Assembly: GCA_023451825.1 (NCBI GenBank)
Contig: JAEXYA010000032.1
Span: 62,001-126,000 of the forward strand
Origin: Pseudomonadota bacterium
GTDB lineage: Bacteria > Pseudomonadota > Alphaproteobacteria > Rhizobiales > Xanthobacteraceae
DNA: 64,000 nucleotides
Direction: 5' to 3'
Within the stretch, counting starts at the first letter, position 1. The number at the start of each line of letters is the position of its first letter. The position numbers were made by a program, and so were the translations under genes. The notes under the pieces are model-generated. The model was not told the DNA's origin. It did no database searches and was given only the letters and a program-made list of their open reading frames with translations. Shown piece by piece: positions 26,801 through 33,883 of this stretch.

Positions 26801-27078
26801 CGGGCGGTGAAAAGGCCAATGCCGAGGCCTTTTCCGGCCTCACCCGCGCCTTCTTCTATGCGGGCTCCCGTGCATTGCTCGTCACCCACTGGCCGGTGAA
26901 TTCCCAGGCCGCCGTCATCATCACCACCGGCACCACCAATGCGCTCGCCACGCAGCGCGAGCTTGGCCGCACCGAGGCGTTCCGCCGTTCGCTGGTCAAT
27001 CTGATCGGCAAAGGCGGCGCTTATGCACATCCCAGCGTCTGGGCACCGTTCGTGCTGGTCGGGAATGGCGGCGCCTGA
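23866..27078 (+). CDS. Secreted TPR-CHAT protease-like protein
   Basis: A 1070-residue protein. It has a signal peptide (MKFSRTIGFAFVIAACLSAI, cleavage near SHAG), at least nine kinesin-light-chain-type TPR units of about 42 residues between about residues 55 and 480, a helical linker (about 500-700), and a C-terminal CHAT caspase-like domain. Catalytic residues are in place: His925 in 'VLHFATHGALAG' and Cys976 in 'WVVLSACNTAGGE'. CHAT domains are cysteine proteases of the caspase-separase clan; TPRs usually select partners. The signal peptide places it in the periplasm or outside. It is alone on the plus strand, 170 bases after fliI, and converges with the DUF4174-like gene. The substrate is unknown. 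Confidence 0.88.
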   Translation: MKFSRTIGFAFVIAACLSAIPPSHAGQQEMLALMQRITALAKEGRYGDAIPLARKLTVEAEKTAGRQSPLTATTYVVLAQALQAQGELTEAEANLRKALIIREKAMGPTHAEVAAVLGPLGQIAFARDRLADAERYAQRAITINERTSGPDSTATALSRMQLGNIRHRQLREDEAFEIFSRALQSFKAAGGQAEIMVPVALNNMAEVAKAQGKLPLADEHFRAALALQEKLHGADNLQVASTLNNLGELRRLQERLPEAEGFARRALAIREKSLGPDHADVAASLNNLAIVFTREGRAGEAMGLLTRALAIQQKSFGADHPNVAIALNNLAEAKSTMGQKKEAEELFRRSLAIREKSAGRDHPDTAIAIDNLVNLLTDDNRANEAEPLARRSLAIRETALGPRHPRVANSLNNLAVVLDTLGNAHEAEPLLKRALDIRTGTLGDSHPDVANSYNNLGAHYLDVRDWQQAHDAFTRASAILIARNAPDTGDASPGADLSFKDGTNPFPGAIVAAYQLADAVPAQQAALRAQAFESAQRIGDEQAAKAIAGMSARVAAGGGDLSIKVRQRQDLADQAVATDQLLISALSQPASARSPQAEQVLRARAATIAAQIKDLDQTIATQFPDYATFVTRNPAALADVQSQLGPKEALLLFTTTERYTFVWTVTKSEISWHSAQLGAKQLTDTVRVLRCGLDDEAWLGKSDCVEKYGLKKPPGGGQLPFDSELAYGLYHALLEPVAKQIDGKELILVPSGPLATLPFQVLLTEKPPGGPQAFADAPWLAKRFASTVLPSVSSLKSLRQVAKSSRAQKPYVGIGNPLLDGDAERVKLARQFQSCAAIMEARQDQLAQRKVRSTVSLTGGTADLEQLKRLAPLPETAIELCAVAERFSPVRGDVYLANAATESQIKTLNASGQLAQYRVLHFATHGALAGQVRGTIEPGLIMTPPQQTTPTDDGYLSSSDISALKLDADWVVLSACNTAGGEKANAEAFSGLTRAFFYAGSRALLVTHWPVNSQAAVIITTGTTNALATQRELGRTEAFRRSLVNLIGKGGAYAHPSVWAPFVLVGNGGA

Positions 27079-27089
27079 GGCCGAAACAA

Positions 27090-27545
27090 CTAATCGCCGA
27101 CGCGACTCTGCTTCTGCATTTCGTTCCGGCGCATCGGCATCGCGTCGATGCGGCCGAAAATCTCCTTGGCGGCAACGGGATCATTGGACGAAAACGCGGT
27201 GTTGCCGTCCTTGCCGACCAGGAACACGCGGAATTCGCGGCCATCGGCCGCGAGCCGCTGACGCAGCGCGCGGGCCTGCGCGCCGTCACCCACCGCTTCC
27301 ATCAGCACGATGTTGCGCTCGAACATGCCGCCCGATGCGGCCTCGATGTAGCGGCGTTGAACGCGCAGCTCGTTGTCCTGCGACGACGGCGCGACCAGTA
27401 CCAGCACGCGGCTTTTCCAGCGCAGCCCGGCCAGTGGATCGGCCTTGGCCGGCACGGTCGTCGCCAGCGCCACGATGGCGCTCATTGTTGCGATGAGGGC
27501 GACACGCCCCCGATAGGCAGGGCGCCGAGATAAAGGGTCGTTCAT
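27090..27545 (-). CDS. DUF4174-like exported protein
   Basis: A 151-residue protein with an N-terminal membrane/signal segment ('VALIATMSAIVALATTVPAK') and a small domain 'LAGLRWKSRVLVLVAPSSQD', 'ELRVQRRYIE' and 'FRVFLVGKDGNTAFSSNDPV'. This pattern resembles DUF4174, a thioredoxin-fold-like family without the usual CxxC. No catalytic Cys is seen. It ends 11 bases from the CHAT gene in convergent orientation. Family assignment is from memory of the motif; the function is unknown. Confidence 0.65.
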   Translation of the reverse strand: MNDPLSRRPAYRGRVALIATMSAIVALATTVPAKADPLAGLRWKSRVLVLVAPSSQDNELRVQRRYIEAASGGMFERNIVLMEAVGDGAQARALRQRLAADGREFRVFLVGKDGNTAFSSNDPVAAKEIFGRIDAMPMRRNEMQKQSRVGD

Positions 27546-27770
27546 TTTGGCTGTCCCGTACTGGACGGCTATTCAACGCCGCTTCCGAGCATGACGCAGT
27601 TTCCAACCGGGTGACATGGCAATTGTTTCATCCCTTCGTCGGGACGAAACAAAACGCCGCACCCACGAAGCCGTTTTCCGCTTCGACGCCAAAACACGGA
27701 AACCGCTGATGGTTATCAATCCGTCCAACATCGCAGCGGACATCGCTGCACGGATTGGACGGAGACAGCC

Positions 27771-27989
27771 ATGCGCATCCTCAGCTTCATCCTCGCCTTC
27801 GGTCTCGCTTTTGCCGCCCCGGGCTATAATGCGACGGCGGACAGCAACCTGCCGGGCGCCGGTGCTTTCACCTATTCCGGCTCGCGGTTGCATGACACGA
27901 CCGTTGCGCATCTGACGCTGACGCCGCGCAGCAAGCTGCTTCCGACCAGCAGCGCACAACGGGACGCGACCAATACGGCCCGCGGCTGA
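27771..27989 (+). CDS. Small secreted protein of unknown function
   Basis: A 72-residue frame with a good ribosome site (GGACGGAGA, before the ATG), a signal peptide (MRILSFILAFGLAFAAPGYN) and a short polar mature part with 'HDTTVAHLTLTPRSKLLPTS'. No family is recognised. A dyad TTGTTTC...GAAACAA at 27623-27652 lies upstream. The gene converges with the GGDEF gene, 11 bases from its stop. Confidence 0.5.
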   Translation: MRILSFILAFGLAFAAPGYNATADSNLPGAGAFTYSGSRLHDTTVAHLTLTPRSKLLPTSSAQRDATNTARG

Positions 27990-28000
27990 ACCTGCCAGGC

Positions 28001-29170
28001 CTATCCGACGTCGCGCTGCGGACTGGCGTCGCGGGCCTCTTCCTCGTCCGACCACTTCCAGCGGCCGCCGCCGGCGCGTTTGGCGGCATAAAGCGCGCGA
28101 TCGACCTGTTGCAGCAGATCCGATGTGGTGGCTTCCGGGTGATCCATCGCGCCGGTGACGAGAATGCCAGCGCTGGCGCCGATCCGGATCGGGATATCGC
28201 CCACCTGATAGGGCATCGACAGCGCAACCACGGCCTCGCGGGCCAGTGACAAGGCCACGTCCCGGCCCGTATCGCCTTCCTGCACGCTTTTCAGCAGCAT
28301 GAATTCATCACCACCAAACCGGCAGGCCATGCCGGCATCGCCCATACAGGTGGTCAGCCGTATCGCCACCTGCCGCAAAAGCTCGTCGCCGGTGTGGTGA
28401 CCGTGGCGGTCGTTCACCGGCTTGAAGCCATCCAGGTCGATGGCGATGATCGCCACATGGCCGCTGCCATTCTGCAGCGCGGAGACAAAGGCCGACCGGT
28501 TCGGCAGCCCCGTGAGAAAGTCCTGGCTCGCCTGCCGCGCGAGCGCATGCTTGGCTTCCAGGCGTTCGATGAACGCCGTGCTCAGATGGCGCGACGCCTC
28601 GCGTAGCGTCAGCCAGAACAGGAACAGCATGGTCGCGCCGATGGAATAGGACGCCTCGGGCCGCATGAATGCGCCGATCACGATTGGTCCGAACAGCAGT
28701 GCCGCGGTGAGCAGAACGATCCACGGGCGGATCGCAGCGCGCGACACCATGCCGACGCAAAACGACATCGCCAGGCCGAATGCAAGCCACGCGCCCGGCG
28801 CATCGCCGAGTTGCAGTGCGCGGAACGACAGCATGCCAAGCGACGCGCCGAAGGCGGCACAGCCGACGCCATAGATCTGCTCCCAGCGAACGACACCGGC
28901 ATCGGAGGCTTTCGGCCCGCGCGATTTGTAGAGATGCAAGCTCACCAACCGCGCCGCAGCGGTGATGAAGACGAAGAAGGAGACGATCGAATAAACGAGA
29001 TCGCCACTCATCCAGGCCAGTGCCACGCCGCCGATGACCGATGTCAGGCTGATCGCAGCGACCTGCGGCAATGCCGTATACAGCATCTCGACGAGTTCGC
29101 GCCGGATCTGCGGACTTGGATGTCGGAAGCTGGATTGAACAACGCGCTGCATGGCGCGGGACCATGCCAC
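28001..29170 (-). CDS. Membrane GGDEF diguanylate cyclase
   Basis: A 389-residue protein with about six membrane segments in the first 200 residues and a C-terminal GGDEF domain: 'DFLTGLPNRSAFVSAL', 'AIDLDGFKPVNDRHGHHTGD', then FGGDEF and 'VDRALYAAKRAGG'. It should make cyclic di-GMP from two GTP. The RxxD inhibitory site five residues before GGDEF is missing (the sequence there is MGDAGMACRF), so product inhibition of the usual kind is unlikely. The GTG at 29170 follows AGGAATGAG; an internal ATG at 29152 is an alternative. Single gene; the surrounding genes give no target. Confidence 0.88.
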   Translation of the reverse strand: MAWSRAMQRVVQSSFRHPSPQIRRELVEMLYTALPQVAAISLTSVIGGVALAWMSGDLVYSIVSFFVFITAAARLVSLHLYKSRGPKASDAGVVRWEQIYGVGCAAFGASLGMLSFRALQLGDAPGAWLAFGLAMSFCVGMVSRAAIRPWIVLLTAALLFGPIVIGAFMRPEASYSIGATMLFLFWLTLREASRHLSTAFIERLEAKHALARQASQDFLTGLPNRSAFVSALQNGSGHVAIIAIDLDGFKPVNDRHGHHTGDELLRQVAIRLTTCMGDAGMACRFGGDEFMLLKSVQEGDTGRDVALSLAREAVVALSMPYQVGDIPIRIGASAGILVTGAMDHPEATTSDLLQQVDRALYAAKRAGGGRWKWSDEEEARDASPQRDVG

Positions 29171-29227
29171 CTCATTCCTAACAACGGGTACTCAAGCACG
29201 TCAAAGTGGCCGGTTACGCACAACAAA

Positions 29228-29251
29228 AAGGCCAGCCTTGCGGCTGGCCTT
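29228..29251 (-). terminator. Rho-independent terminator of twin-repeat gene
   Basis: Stem AAGGCCAGCC / GGCTGGCCTT with loop TTGC; on the minus strand it is followed by TTTTTGTTG. It lies 64 bases after the stop of the 29316-29645 gene and before the GGDEF gene. Confidence 0.85.
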
Positions 29252-29315
29252 GATGGATCGATCGACAGCCGATCCAACACCGCGCCGTGCGAGCGCAGTG
29301 TGTCGGTTTGACGAC

Positions 29316-29645
29316 TTATGGCTTGTAGCCGCCACCCGGCAGCGGGCCGTGATACGGCGTGTTGCGGCAATGGCCCCACGGACCACGCCAGTAACCGGCC
29401 GGGCAGCCGTTACCCATCACCGGGGCTTCCTGATAGTAGCCGCCCGGGAGCGGGCCGTAATACGGGGTGGTGCGGCAGCCGCCCCACGGACCGCGCCAGG
29501 CATTGGGGCCGCAGCCGCCGGAAACCTGAATCACCTGCGCTTCGACAGCGAGGTTCGAAGCCATCATCGGCGCAGCGCTTGCCTGCGACGAGACGATGAA
29601 CATGGCGACAAGGCATGCCGCCATGACGTGAAGAAACTTGGTCAT
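29316..29645 (-). CDS. Secreted Cys/Gly-rich twin-repeat protein (GCG_CRPN-like)
   Basis: A 109-residue protein with a signal peptide (MTKFLHVMAACLVAMFIVSS, cleavage near ASA) and two copies of a roughly 33-residue repeat. Each repeat contains GC(G/P), WRGPWG(G/H)CR, TPY(Y/H)GPLPGG. Cysteines are evenly placed, two per copy. This resembles the GCG...CRPN family of small exported proteins common in Bradyrhizobium; the role is unknown. The ATG at 29645 has AGAGGAATAG upstream, a strong ribosome site, and the gene has its own terminator, so it is probably well expressed. Confidence 0.7.
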   Translation of the reverse strand: MTKFLHVMAACLVAMFIVSSQASAAPMMASNLAVEAQVIQVSGGCGPNAWRGPWGGCRTTPYYGPLPGGYYQEAPVMGNGCPAGYWRGPWGHCRNTPYHGPLPGGGYKP

Positions 29646-30021
29646 TCTATTCCTCTTTGATTGGAGACAATCATCAGCCCCGACCAATGCACATCATGTG
29701 AAAACGAATCTCAACCTGAAAGTGCGTTTGTCTGCGATCTTGCATAGAACCACATTTTACCTTTGGCAATTGCGATCAGTGTGTTCCACCGTGCGACTGC
29801 TTCGGTTAGTTATCTGGCCGTTAAGATAGCAGCGCTCACGCGGCGAGCTGCCGCAGATGCTGCACCTCATCTTCGCATCGCAGGCTTGTTCGTAGCTGAA
29901 TGCTGAAGGACTTCGAGACAACTGCGCAAATTTGGAACCGATCGAATCTAGATCACTGCGTTGCTTCAACACGTCTGCACACGCTACGACACATCACTCA
30001 GTATCTCTCCGAAAGACCATC
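29646..30021. other. 376-base AT-richer gap between divergent genes
   Basis: This gap separates the minus-strand twin-repeat gene and the plus-strand spermidine-synthase-like gene and must hold both promoters. Composition is less GC-rich than its surroundings. I see no RNA gene, no strong dyad and no supported frame. Confidence 0.5.
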
Positions 30022-30810
30022 GTGCTCCCCTGGAAACTCATCGACACAACCGACGTGCCCGACGGCAGCGTGCCGCTCAGGCTCATGCAGCGCGGCAAGG
30101 AGTTCACCATCAAGCTCGGCCAGAACGAGTTGATGAGCAGCCGCCTGTTCGGTTCCGAAGAAGCCCTTGCGACACTCACCTGCTTCCGCATGAAGGATGC
30201 AAAGGCCCCGGCGCTGCTGATCGGCGGCTACGGCATGGGCTTTACATTGCGCGCCGCGCTCAAGGTGCTCGGGCCGAAGGCGAAGGTGACGGTTGTCGAA
30301 CTGCTGCCGGCCATCGTCGCATGGGCGCGCGGCCCGATGGCCGAACTCACGGGCGACAGTCTCAAGGATCCGCGCGTCAGCATCGTCGAGGGAGACGTCG
30401 TCAAGGCGATCAAGACGGCGCACGGTGCCTATGATGCCATCCTGCTCGATGTCGATAACGGCCCGGAAGGGCTGACCCGCAAATCCAACGACGCGCTCTA
30501 CGATCTCTCCGGCCTGCATGCGAGCCTCAAGGCGCTGCGACCCGGCGGCGTGCTCGCGGTGTGGTCGTCATTTCCGCATCCGAAATTCACCACGCTGCTG
30601 CGCAAGGCCGGCTTCGCCACCGAGGAGATTCCGATCCGCGCCGCCGGCCCCCGTGGCGGCGCACGGCATGTGATCTGGCTGGCGACCAAGCCGAAAGATG
30701 CACCGGCCAAAGCGGCCAAGCCGACGGCGGCAAAATCACCCACCGTGAAAGCACGTGCTGCCAAGCCAGCAGCGAAGCGCAAACCGGCGACTGCGAAGAA
30801 GAAGTCATAA
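30022..30810 (+). CDS. Spermidine-synthase-like methyltransferase-fold protein
   Basis: About 262 residues from the GTG at 30022 ((M)LPWKLIDTTDVPDG); the frame is open 30 codons further upstream but those residues look non-coding. The Rossmann core has 'PALLIGGYGMGFTLRAALKV', 'AKVTVVELLPAIVAWARGPM', 'DAILLDVDNGPEGLTRKSND' and 'LRPGGVLAVWS', the layout of spermidine synthases and related enzymes. The C-terminal 40 residues are a Lys/Ala/Pro-rich tail like a nucleic-acid-binding or histone-H1-like tail. No polyamine gene is nearby, so the substrate is uncertain. A terminator follows. Confidence 0.75.
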   Translation: MLPWKLIDTTDVPDGSVPLRLMQRGKEFTIKLGQNELMSSRLFGSEEALATLTCFRMKDAKAPALLIGGYGMGFTLRAALKVLGPKAKVTVVELLPAIVAWARGPMAELTGDSLKDPRVSIVEGDVVKAIKTAHGAYDAILLDVDNGPEGLTRKSNDALYDLSGLHASLKALRPGGVLAVWSSFPHPKFTTLLRKAGFATEEIPIRAAGPRGGARHVIWLATKPKDAPAKAAKPTAAKSPTVKARAAKPAAKRKPATAKKKS

Positions 30811-30816
30811 AAGCAA

Positions 30817-30848
30817 AGAGGCCCGCGACATCCATCGCGGGCTTCTCT
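30817..30848 (+). terminator. Terminator-like hairpin after spermidine-synthase-like gene
   Basis: Stem GCCCGCGA / TCGCGGGC extended by an AGAG...TTCTCT flank, starting 7 bases after the stop. The downstream T content is modest. Confidence 0.65.
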
Positions 30849-30853
30849 CGGAT

Positions 30854-30942
30854 GTAGGGTGGGCAAAGCGCAGCGTGCCCACCATCAAATGCACGGCTGG
30901 GTGAAAGTGGGCACGGCGCAAGAGCGCCTTTGCCCACCCTAC
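30854..30942. repeat. Composite inverted intergenic repeat (GTAGGGTGGGCAAAG type)
   Basis: The left arm GTAGGGTGGGCAAAGCGCAG and the right arm ending GCGCCTTTGCCCACCCTAC are inverted, each arm also containing its own small dyad (GGTGGGC/GCCCACC). Lies between two convergent genes. Confidence 0.8.
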
Positions 30943-30952
30943 AAAACCCCGA

Positions 30953-31948
30953 TCAGTCGACCTTGAGATTGGCGGCCTTGACCACCTTCTCCCACTTCTC
31001 GGTTTCGGCCACGATCATCTTGCCGAAGGCTTCCGGCGGGCCGACCAGCGGCTCGCCGCCGAGATCGACCAGCTTGGCCTTGATCGCCGGCTCCTGCAGC
31101 ACTTCGTTCACCGCGGCATTGAGCTTGGCGATGATTTCCGGCGGCGTCTTCTTCGGCGCGCCCATGCCGAACAGCGCCGAGGCCTCATAGCCCGGCACGG
31201 TCTCGGCCACGGTCGGCACGTCCGGCAGCAGCGACGATTTCTCGGTGGTAGTCACCGCCAGCGCGCGCAGATTGCCCGAGCGGATGTGCTGGATGATCGA
31301 CGGCATGTTGTCGAAGATCACCTGAACCTGGCCGCCGGTCATGTCGGTGATCGCGAGCGCCGCGCCGCGATAGGGCACGTGCTGCATCTTGGCGCCCGAC
31401 ATCATCATGAACATCTCGCCGGACAGATGCACCGAGGTGCCGTTGCCGGACGACGCCATGTTCACCTTGCCCGGATTGGCTTTCACATAGGCGATGAATT
31501 CGGCGACGGTCTTCGCGGTGATGTCCTTGTTGACGGTCATCACATTGGCGGTGCGGTGGAAGGCCGCCACCGGCGCGATGTCGCGCACGAAGTTGAAGCT
31601 CAGCTTCGAATACAGCGTGGCATTGATGTAGTTGGCCGGATTGACCAGCAGCACCGTGTAGCCGTCCGGCTCCGCATTCACCACGGATTCGGTGCCGATA
31701 TTGTTGCCGGCGCCCGGCTTGTTTTCGATGATGAATTGCTGGCCCAGCTTTTCCGACAGGCGCTGGCCGATCAGGCGCGCCAGGATGTCGGTGGCGCCGC
31801 CCGGCGGATAGCCGACGACCCAGCGGATCGGCTTGTTCGGATAGTTCGATGCCTGCGCCAGCGCGGCGCTGGTGGGCACGAGAGACGACGAGACGAATGC
31901 AGAAAAGCCAAGCGCGATCAGACCGATCGCGGCGCGACGAGAAGCCAT
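30953..31948 (-). CDS. Bug-family solute receptor (TTT transporter type)
   Basis: A 331-residue periplasmic receptor with a signal peptide and the TctC/Bug signatures 'YPNKPIRWVVGYPPGGATDI', 'IIENKPGAGNNIGTESV', 'HVPYRGAALAITDMTGGQV' and 'LPDVPTVAETVPGYEA'. Such proteins bind small carboxylates or similar compounds for a tripartite tricarboxylate transporter, but no tctA/tctB genes are near. It is divergent from an acyl-CoA synthetase gene across 241 bases, which suggests but does not show a shared substrate. Confidence 0.9.
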   Translation of the reverse strand: MASRRAAIGLIALGFSAFVSSSLVPTSAALAQASNYPNKPIRWVVGYPPGGATDILARLIGQRLSEKLGQQFIIENKPGAGNNIGTESVVNAEPDGYTVLLVNPANYINATLYSKLSFNFVRDIAPVAAFHRTANVMTVNKDITAKTVAEFIAYVKANPGKVNMASSGNGTSVHLSGEMFMMMSGAKMQHVPYRGAALAITDMTGGQVQVIFDNMPSIIQHIRSGNLRALAVTTTEKSSLLPDVPTVAETVPGYEASALFGMGAPKKTPPEIIAKLNAAVNEVLQEPAIKAKLVDLGGEPLVGPPEAFGKMIVAETEKWEKVVKAANLKVD

Positions 31949-32189
31949 GATTTATATTCCCTCCAGTTGCCGCAACTTGGCGCGCGGTCAACGTGTGTGT
32001 TGAATTGACAACACCCGTCTGTAACAAACAATTCGACTATCGGCCAGTGCGGCGTTACCTGCGACGGCTGCCTATGGAGCGGGCAAATACGCGTTTGCGC
32101 CTTGCAACCGCCGATGGCACAACTGCGGGTACAAACAACAAGAACAAGGAAGCCGCCTCCTGCGTGCGCGGATTTCCGCAGGAGGATGC

Positions 32190-33767
32190 ATGCCCATTCC
32201 CACCCTCGCTCCCGGCTCGATCAGCCCGTTCGATGGCATGGACGTGCCCTGGCTGCTGCGCATGCGCGCCGAGATTCGCCGTGATCATCCCTTCATCATC
32301 TGGTCGCCCTTCGATGCGCCGGCGCGGCCCTGGACCTATGGCGAATTCCACGACCGCGTCGGCGCGCTCGCTGCCGGCCTCGTGAAGCGCGGCATCAAGC
32401 AGGGTGATTACGTCCTGATCCATCTCGACAATTGCGTCGAGCAACTGCTCAGCTGGTTCGCCTGCGTGGAGCTCGGCGCCATCGCCGTCACCACCAACAC
32501 CCGCTCCTCCGCCGCCGAGATCGCCTATTTCGCCGATCACTGCGGCGCCGTGGCCGCGATCACCCAGCCATCGCTGGCCGAGCTCGTCGCGGCCAATTGC
32601 AAGAACCTGCGCTGGATCGCCGTCACCGCGCACAATGCCGGCACGCCCGCCGATTCCGGCATCACGGCCGAGCGTTTCGAAGCCCTGTTCGCCGACACCG
32701 CCGACCGCCCGCGGCGGCCGATCGATCCGTGGGCGCATTGCAGCGTGCAATACACATCCGGCACCACGTCACGCCCGAAGGCCGTGCTCTGGACCCATGC
32801 CAATGCGCTGTGGGGCGGCAAGATCAATGCGGCGCATCAAGACCTGCACGCCGCCGACACGCATCTCACCTACCTGCCGCTGTTTCACACCAATGCGCTG
32901 GCCTATTCGATGCTGGCGACATTGTGGGTCGGCGGCTCCATCGTCATCCAGCCGCGCTTCTCCGCCAGTCGTTTCTGGCCGACCGCCCTCGAACACCGCG
33001 CCACTTGGACCTCCACCATCCCGTTCTGCATGAAGGCGCTGCTCGAACACGAGGTGCCGAAGCAACATCACTTCCGCCTGTGGGGCGCGTCGTTCTGCGA
33101 TCCGCCGGCCTTCGCCAAATTCGGCATCAAGATCATCGGCTGGTGGGGCATGACCGAGACCATCACCCACGGCATCATCGGCGAGGTCGATCAGCCCAAC
33201 ACGCCCATGGCCATCGGCCGCACCGCCGCCGAATACGGCATCCGCATCACCCGTGACGACGGCTCGCCTGTCGAAGTCGGCGAGACCGGCAATCTCACGA
33301 TCCTGGGCACGCCGGGCCTGACGCTGTTCAAGGAGTATCTGCACAACGAGGCCGCCACCCGCGACAGCTTTTATGACAACGGCTTCTTCATCACCGGCGA
33401 TCGCGTCACGCTGCTGGAGCGCGGTTACATCAAGTTCGGCGATCGTTCGAAGGACATGCTGAAAGTCGGCGGCGAGAACGTCGCGGCATCGGAAATCGAG
33501 CAGGTGGTGATCACGGTGCCCGGCGTGCGCGAAGCCGCGGTGGTCGCGAAGAAGCATCCGATGCTGGATGAAGTGCCGGTGGTGTTCATCATCCCGCAGG
33601 CCGGCGTCGCGGCCTGTCCGCCGACGCTGCACGACAGTGTCATGTCCGCCTGCAAGAACGGCCTCGCCGACTTCAAGGTGCCGCGCGAGATCCACTTTGT
33701 TGATGATATGCCACGATCGACATTGGAGAAGGTGGCGAAGGCGGAGTTGAGGAAGTTGTTGGTGTAA
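32190..33767 (+). CDS. Acyl-CoA synthetase (AMP-dependent)
   Basis: A 525-residue ANL-family ligase. Motifs: the phosphate loop 'VQYTSGTTSRPKAVLWTHAN' (about residue 187), 'GWWGMTETITHGI', the hinge region 'DRSKDMLKVGGENVAASEIE', and the C-terminal catalytic Lys in 'DDMPRSTLEKVAKAELRK'. It activates a carboxylic acid with ATP and CoA. The ATG follows GGAGGATGC, a strong ribosome site. The acid is not evident; the divergent Bug receptor may supply it. Confidence 0.9.
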   Translation: MPIPTLAPGSISPFDGMDVPWLLRMRAEIRRDHPFIIWSPFDAPARPWTYGEFHDRVGALAAGLVKRGIKQGDYVLIHLDNCVEQLLSWFACVELGAIAVTTNTRSSAAEIAYFADHCGAVAAITQPSLAELVAANCKNLRWIAVTAHNAGTPADSGITAERFEALFADTADRPRRPIDPWAHCSVQYTSGTTSRPKAVLWTHANALWGGKINAAHQDLHAADTHLTYLPLFHTNALAYSMLATLWVGGSIVIQPRFSASRFWPTALEHRATWTSTIPFCMKALLEHEVPKQHHFRLWGASFCDPPAFAKFGIKIIGWWGMTETITHGIIGEVDQPNTPMAIGRTAAEYGIRITRDDGSPVEVGETGNLTILGTPGLTLFKEYLHNEAATRDSFYDNGFFITGDRVTLLERGYIKFGDRSKDMLKVGGENVAASEIEQVVITVPGVREAAVVAKKHPMLDEVPVVFIIPQAGVAACPPTLHDSVMSACKNGLADFKVPREIHFVDDMPRSTLEKVAKAELRKLLV

Positions 33768-33773
33768 CTCTGA

Positions 33774-33876
33774 CTGTCATCCCCGCGAAAGCGGGGATCC
33801 AGTAAACACGGATCCGCGTAATGAAACACTGACAGTGTTGTCTACTGGATCGCCCGGTCAAGCCGGGTGATGACAG
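33774..33876. repeat. Composite inverted repeat (TGTCATC...CCAGTA type)
   Basis: CTGTCATCCCCGCGAAAGCG, then GGGGATCCAGTA on the left, mirrored by TACTGGAT...GGGTGATGACAG on the right. The same end sequences recur at 47373-47494. Between two convergent genes. Confidence 0.8.
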
Positions 33877-33883
33877 GGAGAGC

